In this document: piece after piece, positions 36,035-44,706 of the stretch
Numbering within the stretch: the first letter of the stretch is position 1
How the letters are laid out: each line of letters begins with the position of its first letter
Source: JAEDHM01 sp964368645
GTDB taxonomy: Bacteria > Bacillota > Clostridia > Christensenellales > CAG-1252
NCBI GenBank assembly: GCA_964368645.1
Contig: CAYJBY010000003.1
Location: forward strand, 77,566 to 141,565
Length of the DNA: 64,000 bases
Direction of reading: 5' to 3'
Position numbers and translations under genes: made by a program
The notes under the pieces: model-generated
The model's input: the letters and a program-made list of their open reading frames with translations, nothing else
Databases searched by the model: none
Told to the model about the DNA's origin: nothing

Positions 36035-36063
36035 TTGCAAAAGAGGTTTTTATGTGGTAAAAT
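36035..36063 (+). promoter_or_regulatory. Promoter of the ilv-leu operon (leaderless)
   Basis: TTGCAA (36035-36040), 17-nt spacer, TAAAAT (36058-36063). The ATG at 36072 begins 8 nt after the -10 box, and no Shine-Dalgarno sequence precedes it. There is therefore no room for a T-box or attenuator leader, unlike many ilv-leu operons in Bacillota. Confidence 0.8.
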
Positions 36064-36071
36064 AATAAATT

Positions 36072-37613
36072 ATGTATAAAGGCAGTGACATCGTTGCGGC
36101 TTGCGTTGCCGCCCATAACATTAAGAGAGTGTACGGTTATCCGGGCAATTACGTTCTGGATATTTTTCATTCTCTTGCGGAAAAGGGCGTGGAACTAATC
36201 GTAACCGCAGGCGAACAGGGAGCGATTTTTGCCGCCGACGGCGAGAGCCGCGTCAGCGGTAGGGCTTCCCTCGTTATTGCGACCTCTGGCCCCGGAGCTA
36301 CCAATCTGGTTACGGGTATCGCCAACGCTTTTATGGACTCCGTGCCTATGGTGATTATAACGGGCAACGCTCCGCTTAAAACCCTAGGCGGCGACTGCTT
36401 TCAGGAAATCGACAATACGGGTATCACCACCCCGATAACCAAGTACAATATGATAGTTAAGTCTCCCGACAAGCTGGCGGAGAGCCTTGACAAGGCGTTT
36501 TTTATTGCTGAAAACGGCAGAAAAGGTCCCGTTCTCGTGGATATTCCCGTGGACGTATCCGCAGGCTTTTGCGAGAGTGCCTACACTCCTGCCGAAATTA
36601 CGCCGTCAATTCCGAAAACTCCTGATATATCCGAGCTAAACGCAATCGTTGATTTGATTGACGCGGCGCAAAAACCCATAATCCTCGCAGGAGGGGGCGC
36701 AAGCGGTTCCGTTGCATACGTCAACGCCCTTTCGCTTAAGCTCAATGCCCCGATAGTGACTACGATGATGTCGGTTGCCCTGTTTCCGAAGAACGCAGGG
36801 CTGAATTACGGACTGCTTAACGCGCAAAACCGTGACGCGGTTGCCGCCTTCAAACAAGCTGATTTGCTTATCGCATTGGGTACGCGGTTCAGCGACCGCA
36901 CCCTGCGCAAGCTGAAAATCACCTGCCCCGTTATCCATATAGATTCCGATGAGGCGGAGCTGAACAAAAACGTGAAAGCTACCGTCCTTGCGGCAGATTT
37001 AAGTATTACGGTACCCCTTATCACCCGATTGACCGAGGTCAAGCATAGTAACGTGGAGCTTATTGCAGATTCAAACGCATCTCCTTGTGTGCCGTCCTCG
37101 CGCAAGGGCGTATCCCACAACGCGGTTTTCGACGGCTTGAAAAACAAATTCGGACTGATAGTAACCGACGTAGGCTATCATCAGGTACTAACCGCTTTGG
37201 ATTTTCCGTTCAGCGGCGAAAAGCTCGTAACCTGCGGCGGATTTGCGCCTATGGGTTATGCAGTCAGCGGTGCTTTCGGTGCGTATAACGCCGACAAAAC
37301 CGAGCCGTTGGTTATAATAGGCGACGGGGGCTTAACTATGAACTGCTCCGAGCTATACACCGCGGTGGAACGCAAGGTTCCTATGCTGATTATCGTTTTT
37401 AACAACCGCTCCCTTAAGCTTGTCGAAATGCAGGAGGACAAGCTGGCGCATAAGGTTCACGCAGGCACCGTACTGCCCGACCGCGATTATGCCGTGCTTG
37501 CCGCCGCTTTCGGAGCAAAGGGCTATACCGCTTACGACGATAACGGTTTCCGTACCGCGCTTGCAGACGCGCTTCAAGCGGACGGTGTGAGATTAATCGA
37601 CTGCAAAATGTAA
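36072..37613 (+). CDS. Thiamine-diphosphate enzyme, acetolactate synthase large-subunit-like (divergent)
   Basis: 513 residues, short for the ~550-600 usual in IlvB. The PYR domain has G-Y-P-G near residue 24, E-Q-G-A with the catalytic Glu, and S-G-P-G-A-T-N. The ThDP-binding domain has G-D-G-G near 420 and F-N-N. The next two genes encode a standard regulatory subunit and LeuA, which supports acetolactate formation from pyruvate for valine and leucine. Two signatures differ. The residue before E-Q-G is Gly rather than the usual His. The segment after F-N-N reads L-K-L-V-E-M-Q-E and lacks the Trp of 'G-M-V-R-Q-W-Q' that sets 2-keto-acid choice in AHAS. A related ThDP lyase activity cannot be excluded. 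Confidence 0.8.
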   Translation: MYKGSDIVAACVAAHNIKRVYGYPGNYVLDIFHSLAEKGVELIVTAGEQGAIFAADGESRVSGRASLVIATSGPGATNLVTGIANAFMDSVPMVIITGNAPLKTLGGDCFQEIDNTGITTPITKYNMIVKSPDKLAESLDKAFFIAENGRKGPVLVDIPVDVSAGFCESAYTPAEITPSIPKTPDISELNAIVDLIDAAQKPIILAGGGASGSVAYVNALSLKLNAPIVTTMMSVALFPKNAGLNYGLLNAQNRDAVAAFKQADLLIALGTRFSDRTLRKLKITCPVIHIDSDEAELNKNVKATVLAADLSITVPLITRLTEVKHSNVELIADSNASPCVPSSRKGVSHNAVFDGLKNKFGLIVTDVGYHQVLTALDFPFSGEKLVTCGGFAPMGYAVSGAFGAYNADKTEPLVIIGDGGLTMNCSELYTAVERKVPMLIIVFNNRSLKLVEMQEDKLAHKVHAGTVLPDRDYAVLAAAFGAKGYTAYDDNGFRTALADALQADGVRLIDCKM

Positions 37614-37627
37614 CTATGGAGATAACG

Positions 37628-38149
37628 ATGAATAAGAATTTGCACATTATATCGCTGTTAGTCAGCAATAATTCGGGCGTACTTGCCAGAATATCAGGTC
37701 TGTTCGCAAGAAGAGGCTACAATATAGAGAGCTTATCCGTCTGCGCCACCGAGGACGACAGATATTCCCGTATGACAGTCACTGTCAGCGGCGACGACGC
37801 GGTGCTTGAACAGCTTATTAAGCAGTTGAAAAAGCAGGAAGACGTTTGCTATATCTGCGATCTTGGCAAGCAGGACGCCCTCTCACGCGAGCTGCTTTTG
37901 ATTAAGCTCAAGGTCAGCCCCGAAAAGCGCAATCAGGTCATTGAGGTTTGCAGTGTTTATAAGGCTAACATAATCGATTTATCCCCTGCCGCTATGGTGC
38001 TGGAGCTTACGGGCGAAACCAGCAAAATCGACGGATTTATCGACGTTTTAGCGGATTACAACATACTGGAAATGGCTCGCTCAGGAGCTTCCTCTCTTCA
38101 CAGAGGTAGCGTTATCATCAAAGACTTTTTGAAAGGTGACAAACAATGA
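37628..38149 (+). CDS. ilvN: Acetolactate synthase regulatory (small) subunit
   Basis: 173 residues from the ATG at 37628. GGAG sits 6 nt before it, so I prefer this to the ATG at 37616, which has no ribosome binding site. The N-terminal ACT domain reads N-N-S-G-V-L-A-R-I-S-G-L-F-A-R-R-G-Y-N, followed by S-R-M-T-V-T-V-S-G-D-D, both typical of IlvH/IlvN. The C-terminal half has K-I-D-G-F-I and ends near R-S-G-A-S-S-L-H-R-G, as in full-length regulatory subunits. It should bind valine and set the activity of the large subunit encoded 14 nt upstream. It overlaps leuA by 4 nt (ATGA). Confidence 0.93.
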   Translation: MNKNLHIISLLVSNNSGVLARISGLFARRGYNIESLSVCATEDDRYSRMTVTVSGDDAVLEQLIKQLKKQEDVCYICDLGKQDALSRELLLIKLKVSPEKRNQVIEVCSVYKANIIDLSPAAMVLELTGETSKIDGFIDVLADYNILEMARSGASSLHRGSVIIKDFLKGDKQ

Positions 38150-39645
38150 ACCATATTAGAATTTTCGACACGACTTTAAGAGACGGCGAACAGGCTCCCG
38201 GCTGTTCGATGCACGTCAAGGAAAAGCTGGAAACGGCGCGTATGTTGTCACAGCTCAACGTGGACGTTATCGAGGCAGGCTTTGCCGCGTCCTCCGATGA
38301 GGATTTTAAGGCTGTGCAGGCTATCGCCGCGGAAATCAAGAATGCGGAAGTGGCTTCCCTTTGCCGCGCCCTGCAACCTGACATTGACGCAGGCTATAGT
38401 GCGGTCAAAAACGCGCAAGCTCCTATGCTTCATATCTTTTTAGCAACTTCCCCTATCCATATGCAGTACAAACTGCGTATGACAGAGGACGAGGTATTGG
38501 AAAGAATAGCGGCTTCGGTTGCTTACGCCAAGACGAAAATCGGCAACGTGCAGTTTTCCGCAGAGGACGCTACGCGCAGTAATCTGGATTTTTTGACCAA
38601 GGCTCTGTCGGTGGCGGTTAAAAGCGGTGCGAATATTATCAACATTGCGGACACCGTGGGCTACAGCACTCCCGAGGAAATCAATTTCATTGTCGAAACT
38701 CTGCTGAAACGCGTAGAGGGTATCGAAAAAGTTTGCTTCGGCATACACTGTCACAACGATTTGGGTATGGCGGTTGCCAACACCCTTTCCGCTATTAAGG
38801 CAGGCGCAAGACAAGCCGACTGCACCATTAACGGCATCGGCGAACGCTCGGGTAACGCCGCGCTTGAGGAAGTGGTTATGGCGTTAAAGACCAGAGCGGA
38901 CGTTTACGGCGGAGAATCCCGCGTGGAAACCCGTAATATCTATAAGGCGTGTAAGTTGGTATCGGGTATCACGGGTATGCAAATTGCCCCCAACAAGGCG
39001 ATAGTAGGCGCAAACGCCTTCGCCCACGAAAGCGGTATTCATCAGCACGGTATCATCAACGAGCGTTCCACCTATGAGATAATCACCCCCTCGGACGTAG
39101 GTATTAAGGACAACAGCATTATCCTCGGAAAGCACAGCGGCAGGCACGCTTTTTGCGAGTATCTGCACTGGATGGGCTACGAGGTCACACCCGAACAGGA
39201 AGAGAAGTTTTTCCAGATGTTCAAGGAATTGGCGGAAAAGAAAAAGTTTGTTTCCAGTAAGGATATTCAGTCCATTATCGCTCACTCCGATATTTCGCAG
39301 ATTTTGATGTATCAACTGGTCGATTTCGACATAAAGTTGGACAAGGAAGGCGGTGCTAATGCAAAAATCACCTTATCCTGCGAGGGCGAAATCAAAAACG
39401 GCACTGCAACAGGTAACGGCGCGGTTGACGCGGCTTTCAAGGCTATCGGCAGTATTTTGGGGAAGGAATTATCCCTGAAAAGCTATTCCTTACAAGCAGT
39501 TACCGAGGGCAAGGACGCACTGGGAGAGGCTACCGTGCGTATTGCCGACCAAGACTACGAGGTTTTGGGAAGAGGCGTCAGCACGGACATTATCGAGGCA
39601 AGTATCTTAGCTTACCTTGACGGCGCGAACAAGCTGACCGACTAA
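38146..39645 (+). CDS. leuA: 2-isopropylmalate synthase
   Basis: 499 residues. F-D-T-T-L-R-D-G-E-Q near residue 5 supplies the metal-binding Asp. The HMGL barrel carries I-H-C-H-N-D-L-G-M-A (His-x-His metal ligands) and G-E-R-S-G-N-A. The C-terminal ~110 residues form the LeuA regulatory domain, which binds leucine in known enzymes. It condenses acetyl-CoA with 2-ketoisovalerate, the first committed step of leucine synthesis, and so uses the product line begun by the two upstream genes. Homocitrate or citramalate synthase is less likely given length and context. No leuB, leuC or leuD is in the window. Confidence 0.92.
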   Translation: MNHIRIFDTTLRDGEQAPGCSMHVKEKLETARMLSQLNVDVIEAGFAASSDEDFKAVQAIAAEIKNAEVASLCRALQPDIDAGYSAVKNAQAPMLHIFLATSPIHMQYKLRMTEDEVLERIAASVAYAKTKIGNVQFSAEDATRSNLDFLTKALSVAVKSGANIINIADTVGYSTPEEINFIVETLLKRVEGIEKVCFGIHCHNDLGMAVANTLSAIKAGARQADCTINGIGERSGNAALEEVVMALKTRADVYGGESRVETRNIYKACKLVSGITGMQIAPNKAIVGANAFAHESGIHQHGIINERSTYEIITPSDVGIKDNSIILGKHSGRHAFCEYLHWMGYEVTPEQEEKFFQMFKELAEKKKFVSSKDIQSIIAHSDISQILMYQLVDFDIKLDKEGGANAKITLSCEGEIKNGTATGNGAVDAAFKAIGSILGKELSLKSYSLQAVTEGKDALGEATVRIADQDYEVLGRGVSTDIIEASILAYLDGANKLTD

Positions 39646-40330
39646 GCTATAGCCGTTGTAAATAGCGTTTGAGGATAAAAACGGTACTTCCGTTAAAGTA
39701 ATCCTCGCACAGCGGAACACGGATATTGGCGAATCCCATACGGCAAGCCATTAGCGTTGGTTCGCAGATAAAAATCAATTTTAATTTCTAATACAAACTC
39801 GGTTTTAAGCATTTTAACTAACTGATAAAACCTTGTTCTTAGGGTTAATATTTACGAACACAAAAAGGTACTTACCGATTGGCAAGTACCTTTTTATTGC
39901 GAATACCGCATTGATTTTGCAAAGTATATTAGGTGTATATTCGCTGTATTATCCGCAAACGTATTGCTTGTATATTCGCTGTATAAATCGCGCTGAACTT
40001 GTAATCAGCCATACAGCCGTTACGAGCTTAATTTTGGCTATAAACGCATCGAGATTTTATTCGCTGTGTTATACTTTCGTTATAAAACCGCTAAACTACA
40101 GCTTTTCTTATTAAGCACGTTTGCTTTTGTTATAAAACCACGTTGGGATACAATTCTTTTTAAGTACGTCTGCGCCCGTTGCTTTATCGCGCCAAGCTTG
40201 AACTTAGCGGCAATTCTCGCAAAAACCTACGCACCGTATCGCGCGGTAACATACTTGCGTTTTTCTATAAGACGGCGCAAAGTATAACCGATACGGGCAA
40301 ATAGACAAATTATCGGGTGAGAAAAAAGTA
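39646..40330. other. Intergenic region between convergent ilv-leu and acp operons
   Basis: 685 bp with no gene I can support. It holds one strong terminator (39862-39895). Beyond it is AT-rich sequence with short imprecise repeats (ttcgctgt three times, gttataaaacc twice). Short open frames here have no ribosome binding site and no recognisable protein features. Confidence 0.7.
39862..39895. terminator. Bidirectional intrinsic terminator after leuA
   Basis: Perfect 12-bp stem AAAAAGGTACTT / AAGTACCTTTTT around a 10-nt loop, with T runs in both orientations. It can end both the plus-strand ilv-leu transcript and the minus-strand acp transcript. Confidence 0.85.
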
Positions 40331-40561
40331 TTATTTCACCACGTTGGCAAGATACGCCACTATGTCGCCTACCGTCTTGACCTCTGCCACAGCGTCGTCG
40401 TCCACCTGAATGTTGAACGCCTCTTCAAAATCCATTATCAGCTCCACCAGCTCGATGGACTGAACCTTAAGGTCGGACTTAAACTCCATCTCAAGGGTAA
40501 TATCCCCTGCGTTGAGATCAAGTCTTTTTGCGATTATTTCCTTAACCTTAGTCTCCAACAT
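40331..40561 (-). CDS. Acyl carrier protein
   Basis: 76 residues from the ATG at 40561, with GGAGG 5 nt upstream. It is a four-helix acidic carrier. The phosphopantetheine Ser lies in V-Q-S-I-E-L-V-E-L, where typical AcpP has D-S-L-D. The Asp before the Ser is Gln here, which is unusual for housekeeping fatty-acid AcpP and more like specialised carriers. It follows the phosphopantetheinyl transferase gene by 16 nt, so the two are likely a matched enzyme and substrate. No ketosynthase, acyl-CoA ligase or other acyl-chain enzyme is nearby, so its acyl group is unknown. Confidence 0.85.
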   Translation of the reverse strand: MLETKVKEIIAKRLDLNAGDITLEMEFKSDLKVQSIELVELIMDFEEAFNIQVDDDAVAEVKTVGDIVAYLANVVK

Positions 40562-40577
40562 AATAACCTCCAAAATG

Positions 40578-41078
40578 TTAATTAAGCAATTTGCGGACGG
40601 ACACCTCGGCGTCCTCCGATAAAACCGTAATAACGTAGTTGTCCAAATCGGTGAGATAATTGTAGTGATAGGTTACGCCCTGATACTCAATGCTTTCCGC
40701 AGAGGTATCCGTCAGCAAAACCGAGGGGGATATCCCCTGAGTCGTGAGTTTGGCATAGCTCTCTTTTTTCGTCCAAGCGCGGTAAAAATCCGCAATGGTA
40801 TTGACCGATTCATTCTCTTTATCTCCGAAATAACGACGGGCTATCTTGATAACGCCCTCGTTGTCGCAGGGACGTTCGATATCCACGCCAATCTCGCCGT
40901 CCGAGAAAGCCACAACTAAATATCTGTCCTTATGGGAAATAGAGATTTTAGTCGCCGTATTAGTCAGATAAGGCGCGTTGTTTTCGTGCTTTTTGAGTGA
41001 AACGCCGTTGACGTCCTTGAATTGCTCGGCAATCGCTTGTTTAACGGCGCCGTTCCTTGTAATGTAAACTGTTGTCAA
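40578..41078 (-). CDS. 4'-phosphopantetheinyl transferase (Sfp/AcpT superfamily)
   Basis: 166 residues, starting with TTG at 41078, which overlaps the malQ stop (TTGA). GAGGT lies 8 nt upstream, and no ATG fits. The superfamily motifs are present: I-S-H-K near residue 48, G-V-D-I-E near 78 (Mg2+ ligands) and W-T-K-K-E-S-Y-A-K near 110. It transfers phosphopantetheine from CoA to the Ser of carrier proteins, probably the ACP encoded next. At 166 residues it is shorter than Sfp (about 220) and longer than AcpS (about 125), so it is a compact Sfp-type enzyme. Confidence 0.88.
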   Translation of the reverse strand: MTTVYITRNGAVKQAIAEQFKDVNGVSLKKHENNAPYLTNTATKISISHKDRYLVVAFSDGEIGVDIERPCDNEGVIKIARRYFGDKENESVNTIADFYRAWTKKESYAKLTTQGISPSVLLTDTSAESIEYQGVTYHYNYLTDLDNYVITVLSEDAEVSVRKLLN

Positions 41079-42583
41079 TTTTTATAACCTCTGTAACGCC
41101 CGTACAGTCTTGAACCCGTACGGAAATAATTGGAATCGATGTTGTTTAGGGCGGAATAGGTAAGTCTGAAGCCCCAGTTGCCGTCCTTTGTGCCGGGTAC
41201 GTTCATACGGCAGTCGTCACCGAAGCCGCAAAGGTCCTGTATCGGTACTACCACCAGCTTCGCAGAAAAACGGAGCAACGTAGTAATAAATCCCTTGGTC
41301 GCCGTGCAATCGGCACCGCCCTGCGCCCAGCCTGCGTCCGAAACGCCGCAGTACTCCAACGCCTTATCTCTTACCGACGGCTCCGCCTTATACAGCCACC
41401 CCAAAACCGTGTCGTTGTCGTGAGTGCCTGTGTAAGCTACGCAGTTAAGCGGATAGTTATGAGGCAGATGCTCGCTCTCGTCGTCATAGAAAGCAAACAG
41501 CATAACCTTCATACCGGGGAAACCCGTGGCTTTCAGCTTTTGGTGGAGAGAATCCTCCATTATACCCAAATCCTCGGCGATGATTTCACCGTCGGGAAAA
41601 TCGCTTTTTATCAGGTCGAACAGCTCGTCGCCCGGTCCCTTTTTCCACTCGCCTTCCGACGGCTCCGCGCCCTTGGGTATGCTCCAATACTCGTAAAAAC
41701 CGCGGAAATGGTCCAGTCTTAACGCGTCGTACAGCTTAAGAGCGTGACCGATTTTCTTGCACCAGTAGTAGTAATCCTGCGTCGCCATATAATCGTAATC
41801 ATAAAGCGGATTGCCCCAGTTGTGTCCTGTTTTGCTGAAATAGTCGGGGGGTAAGCCTGCGGTTTGAGAGGGCGAATAGTCCTTTTCAAGCAAAAACCGC
41901 TTGGGTTGCGCCCATACGTCCACGCTGTCCGCGCTGACGTAGATAGGCATATCGCCTATTATGCCTACGCCCATTGAGTTGGCAAACTTTTTCAGCTCGC
42001 TCCACTGCTTAAAGAACAGGTACTGCTCAAATTTGTAATAGCCCACGCGGTGCTTATTCTTGACTCTTAGCTTGGCAATTTCCTCAGCGGAATGTTCTCT
42101 CAACGCCTTTTCCCACTGCTGAAAGGGAAGATGATTCTGCTCGTACACCGACATATAAAGCGCATAGTCGTCCAACCAGTAATCCTCTAGCTCCGCAAAA
42201 GCGTCAACCTTTGCCTGAACCTCGCCGCTTAGGTTGGCGTAAGCCGCCTCGATAGCAGTACGTTTCGCCCACCTTGCGTGATCGTAGTTGGTAACGTAAG
42301 GCTCGCCGTGGTACTTGACCATATCCACCACGCTGTAATCGATAAGACCTTCCTCCGCCATCTTAACGGGGTCGATATACAGATAACAGCCTGCCATAGA
42401 GCTAATGCCCGAGTAGGGTGAATCGCCGTAGCCCAAAGGATTAAGCGGCAGTATCTGCCACCAATGAAATCCCATATCCAGTATCGACGTTACAAAGTTC
42501 TCCGCGTCGTGAGAAAAGCCGCCTATACCGAACTCGCCCGGCAAGGACGAAATTGCCAATAATACGCCAGCGTTCCTTTTCAT
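41075..42583 (-). CDS. malQ: 4-alpha-glucanotransferase (amylomaltase)
   Basis: 502 residues, normal for GH77. The N-terminus R-N-A-G-V-L-L-A-I-S-S-L-P is typical. Catalytic regions are L-R-L-D-H-F-R-G (nucleophile Asp near 290), A-E-D-L-G (acid/base Glu near 340) and T-H-D-N-D-T near 388. It disproportionates maltodextrins in the cytoplasm, moving glucan chains between acceptors. It is cotranscribed between a cytidylate-kinase-like gene and a phosphopantetheinyl transferase gene, with no glycogen or maltose transport genes nearby. AAGGAAG precedes the ATG. Confidence 0.95.
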   Translation of the reverse strand: MKRNAGVLLAISSLPGEFGIGGFSHDAENFVTSILDMGFHWWQILPLNPLGYGDSPYSGISSMAGCYLYIDPVKMAEEGLIDYSVVDMVKYHGEPYVTNYDHARWAKRTAIEAAYANLSGEVQAKVDAFAELEDYWLDDYALYMSVYEQNHLPFQQWEKALREHSAEEIAKLRVKNKHRVGYYKFEQYLFFKQWSELKKFANSMGVGIIGDMPIYVSADSVDVWAQPKRFLLEKDYSPSQTAGLPPDYFSKTGHNWGNPLYDYDYMATQDYYYWCKKIGHALKLYDALRLDHFRGFYEYWSIPKGAEPSEGEWKKGPGDELFDLIKSDFPDGEIIAEDLGIMEDSLHQKLKATGFPGMKVMLFAFYDDESEHLPHNYPLNCVAYTGTHDNDTVLGWLYKAEPSVRDKALEYCGVSDAGWAQGGADCTATKGFITTLLRFSAKLVVVPIQDLCGFGDDCRMNVPGTKDGNWGFRLTYSALNNIDSNYFRTGSRLYGRYRGYKN

Positions 42584-42606
42584 AAGTACACTTCCTTTTA
42601 TTTTTA

Positions 42607-43203
42607 TTATTTCTTGCCCTTATAAAGCGCAATAATAACTTCGCCCGATTGCTCGGTGGTAAGCTGTGTGGTGTTAATCATAAGGTCGTAATGGTCCTTA
42701 ATCCCCCACATCTCACCCGTATAGGAGCTGTAATAAAGCGCTCTTTGTTTGTCCGCTTTCTTAAGAAACCACTCCGGGCGCTTGACCTCGCCGTACATAG
42801 CGGTAAGCCGCGCCACTCTGGCTTTTAATCCTGCGTAGAGGAATACCCTCGTCAGGTCGGCTTTGCCCTTAAGTATCTGCTCCGAACACCGTCCGACTAT
42901 TACGCAGGGTTGGTCGGCAAGCTCCCTGATTACCTCCGATTGAGCCGCGAATACCGCGTCCTTAACCGTGTCGTTGTAAATCGGATAGTAGCAACCGGCA
43001 GGCGAGCCCGTCACAACGCCCGAGAAAAAGCTGCTTTTTTCCTCGTTAGCCGCCATAACCGCACTGTCTATCCCCTTTTTCTCCGCCGCCAGCCTGATAA
43101 GCTCGCTGTCGTAGTAGGGAATACCCAACCGTTCCGCCACGTATTTGCCTATAGTTCTGCCGCCTGCGGCAAGCTGTCTGCCTATCGTGATAATATGCGC
43201 CAT
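42607..43203 (-). CDS. Cytidylate kinase-like protein
   Basis: 198 residues. The N-terminus has G-R-Q-L-A-A-G-G-R-T-I-G-K, the P-loop variant of the cytidylate-kinase-like family, followed by L-G-I-P-Y-Y-D. Members of this family are common in Clostridia alongside true Cmk, and their substrate is mostly unknown. A nucleotide or small-molecule kinase role is as far as the sequence goes. It has its own promoter at 43236-43265 and heads the unit malQ, transferase, acp. AGGAGAGG sits about 6 nt before the ATG. Confidence 0.82.
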   Translation of the reverse strand: MAHIITIGRQLAAGGRTIGKYVAERLGIPYYDSELIRLAAEKKGIDSAVMAANEEKSSFFSGVVTGSPAGCYYPIYNDTVKDAVFAAQSEVIRELADQPCVIVGRCSEQILKGKADLTRVFLYAGLKARVARLTAMYGEVKRPEWFLKKADKQRALYYSSYTGEMWGIKDHYDLMINTTQLTTEQSGEVIIALYKGKK

Positions 43204-43235
43204 AACGTCCTCTCCTAATCTATAATCTTGTTACC

Positions 43236-43265
43236 ATTATAAACCTAAAAAGGCGTTTTGGTCAA
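43236..43265 (-). promoter_or_regulatory. Sigma-A promoter of the kinase-malQ-acp unit
   Basis: Minus strand TTGACC (43265-43260), 18 nt, TATAAT (43241-43236), lying directly after the dnaB stop. The leader to the ATG at 43203 is about 25 nt and carries a good ribosome binding site. Confidence 0.8.
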
Positions 43266-43272
43266 TAGCCTA

Positions 43273-44694
43273 TTAATTGATACCGCCGCCCTCTCCGTTG
43301 CCGCCGCCTGAAGGCGGAGCCTTGGCGTACTGCGGTTTGGCGTCGTCTATTAGTATCTTCTTAAGCATCTCTCTATCCTCGGGTACGAAGGTAAAGGTCG
43401 CGCCGTCCCAACTGAATGCCAAATCGGTCTGCTGACCGTTACGGAACTTGGCGATTATCAGCTTGATAATCTCGGGAGTGTTGATTTGGTTGCGGGGCTT
43501 GTGCAGGAAAATAACTATATCCGCGTCCTGCTCGATAGCACCCGAATCTCTTAAGTGGTGCAGTTGCGGCTCCTCGCCGTTGATTTCCGACATACGCGAC
43601 ATCTGGGAAACCAGTATTACGGGAACGTCCAGTTCCTTAGCCATCAATTTCATCTGACGGCTGATATCGCTGACCTCCTGCTGTCTGCTTTCCTTTTTCT
43701 TCGCGGATTCCATCAACTGGAGGTAGTCCACGATAATAAGGTCGATATCTCCGTTCTTCAGCTTAAAGCGGCGGCACTTACTGCGAATCTCCTCGGGAGA
43801 AACCTCCGCCGTCTGGTCTATGTATATTCCACTGCTTCTTAACACGTCTCGCGCCTGACGGAGCCGTACAAAGTCGTCCGTCTTGAGATTAGCGGTTTTT
43901 ATATCGGTATTGCTGACTCCGCTGACGTTGCAAAGCATACGCGTAACAAGCTGTACGTCCGCCATTTCCAAGGAGAAAATCAATATCTTCTTGTCTTCCT
44001 TCCGCTTGGCAATATTAGCGGCTATATTCAATGCAAACGCGGTTTTACCTACGCCGGGACGAGCCGCCACCAGCACGATATCCGAACGCTGTAAGCCGTT
44101 AGTAACCTGATCGAAGTTGGGAAAGCCCGTTTTCAAGCCCTTGTTCTGACCGGGATTGGCAAATTCCTTTTCGATATTTTCCAAAACCGTGTCCGTTATA
44201 TCCCTTATGGGCGTTAAATCCTTGGTATCCGTGCTTTTGGTTACGCCAAGAATCGCCGCCTGCGCCTTAGCTAAGGACTCGTTGGCGTCCTCGGACTGAT
44301 AAACGTCCTCCGCTATGTCCTTGGAAACCTCCAAAAGCTGTCTTAATAGGGTTTCGCGCTTAATGAGGTTATAGTAATATTGATACGCGCCCGAGGAGGG
44401 AACCTTATCCGCCAGCGCGGTTATGTAGCCGATGTCGCCTGCCTCTGCCAGTTTGCCCTGCTTACGGAGTTTGTCCACCAAAATAACGAAGTCGATACAG
44501 CTTCTTTCGTCCTGTAGTTTCGCCATCGCCTTATAAATTTCCACGTGACGTTTATCCGAAAAATCCTTTTCGGATAGCTTGACTAAAACATCGTCCGCCA
44601 CCGTGCGGTCAATTAATATACAGGAAAGCAAATACGCTTCCGCTTCCGCGTTACCTAAAGGCACACGTACCTTCTTGACTTGTTTCTCTGCCAT
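43273..44694 (-). CDS. dnaB: Replicative DNA helicase
   Basis: 473 residues. Residues about 10-110 form the N-terminal DnaB domain that binds primase (starting L-G-N-A-E-A-E-A-Y-L-L). Residues about 185-450 form the RecA-like motor with Walker A A-A-R-P-G-V-G-K-T-A near 210, L-I-I-V-D-Y-L-Q-L as Walker B, and Q-M-S-R near 365. It unwinds DNA at the replication fork as a hexamer. The C-terminal tail is Gly-rich. It is last in the leuS-led unit, 12 nt after the lipoprotein gene. AAGGAG precedes the ATG. Confidence 0.96.
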   Translation of the reverse strand: MAEKQVKKVRVPLGNAEAEAYLLSCILIDRTVADDVLVKLSEKDFSDKRHVEIYKAMAKLQDERSCIDFVILVDKLRKQGKLAEAGDIGYITALADKVPSSGAYQYYYNLIKRETLLRQLLEVSKDIAEDVYQSEDANESLAKAQAAILGVTKSTDTKDLTPIRDITDTVLENIEKEFANPGQNKGLKTGFPNFDQVTNGLQRSDIVLVAARPGVGKTAFALNIAANIAKRKEDKKILIFSLEMADVQLVTRMLCNVSGVSNTDIKTANLKTDDFVRLRQARDVLRSSGIYIDQTAEVSPEEIRSKCRRFKLKNGDIDLIIVDYLQLMESAKKKESRQQEVSDISRQMKLMAKELDVPVILVSQMSRMSEINGEEPQLHHLRDSGAIEQDADIVIFLHKPRNQINTPEIIKLIIAKFRNGQQTDLAFSWDGATFTFVPEDREMLKKILIDDAKPQYAKAPPSGGGNGEGGGIN

Positions 44695-44706
44695 AATCGC
44701 TCCTTT

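Noticed and set aside
35923..36071. T-box or leucine attenuator before the ilv-leu operon
   Set aside because: The promoter lies only 8 nt before the start codon, so there is no leader to hold one.
39833..40287. Small plus-strand frames after leuA
   Set aside because: The first begins just before the terminator at 39862 and reads through it; neither has a ribosome binding site or recognisable sequence.
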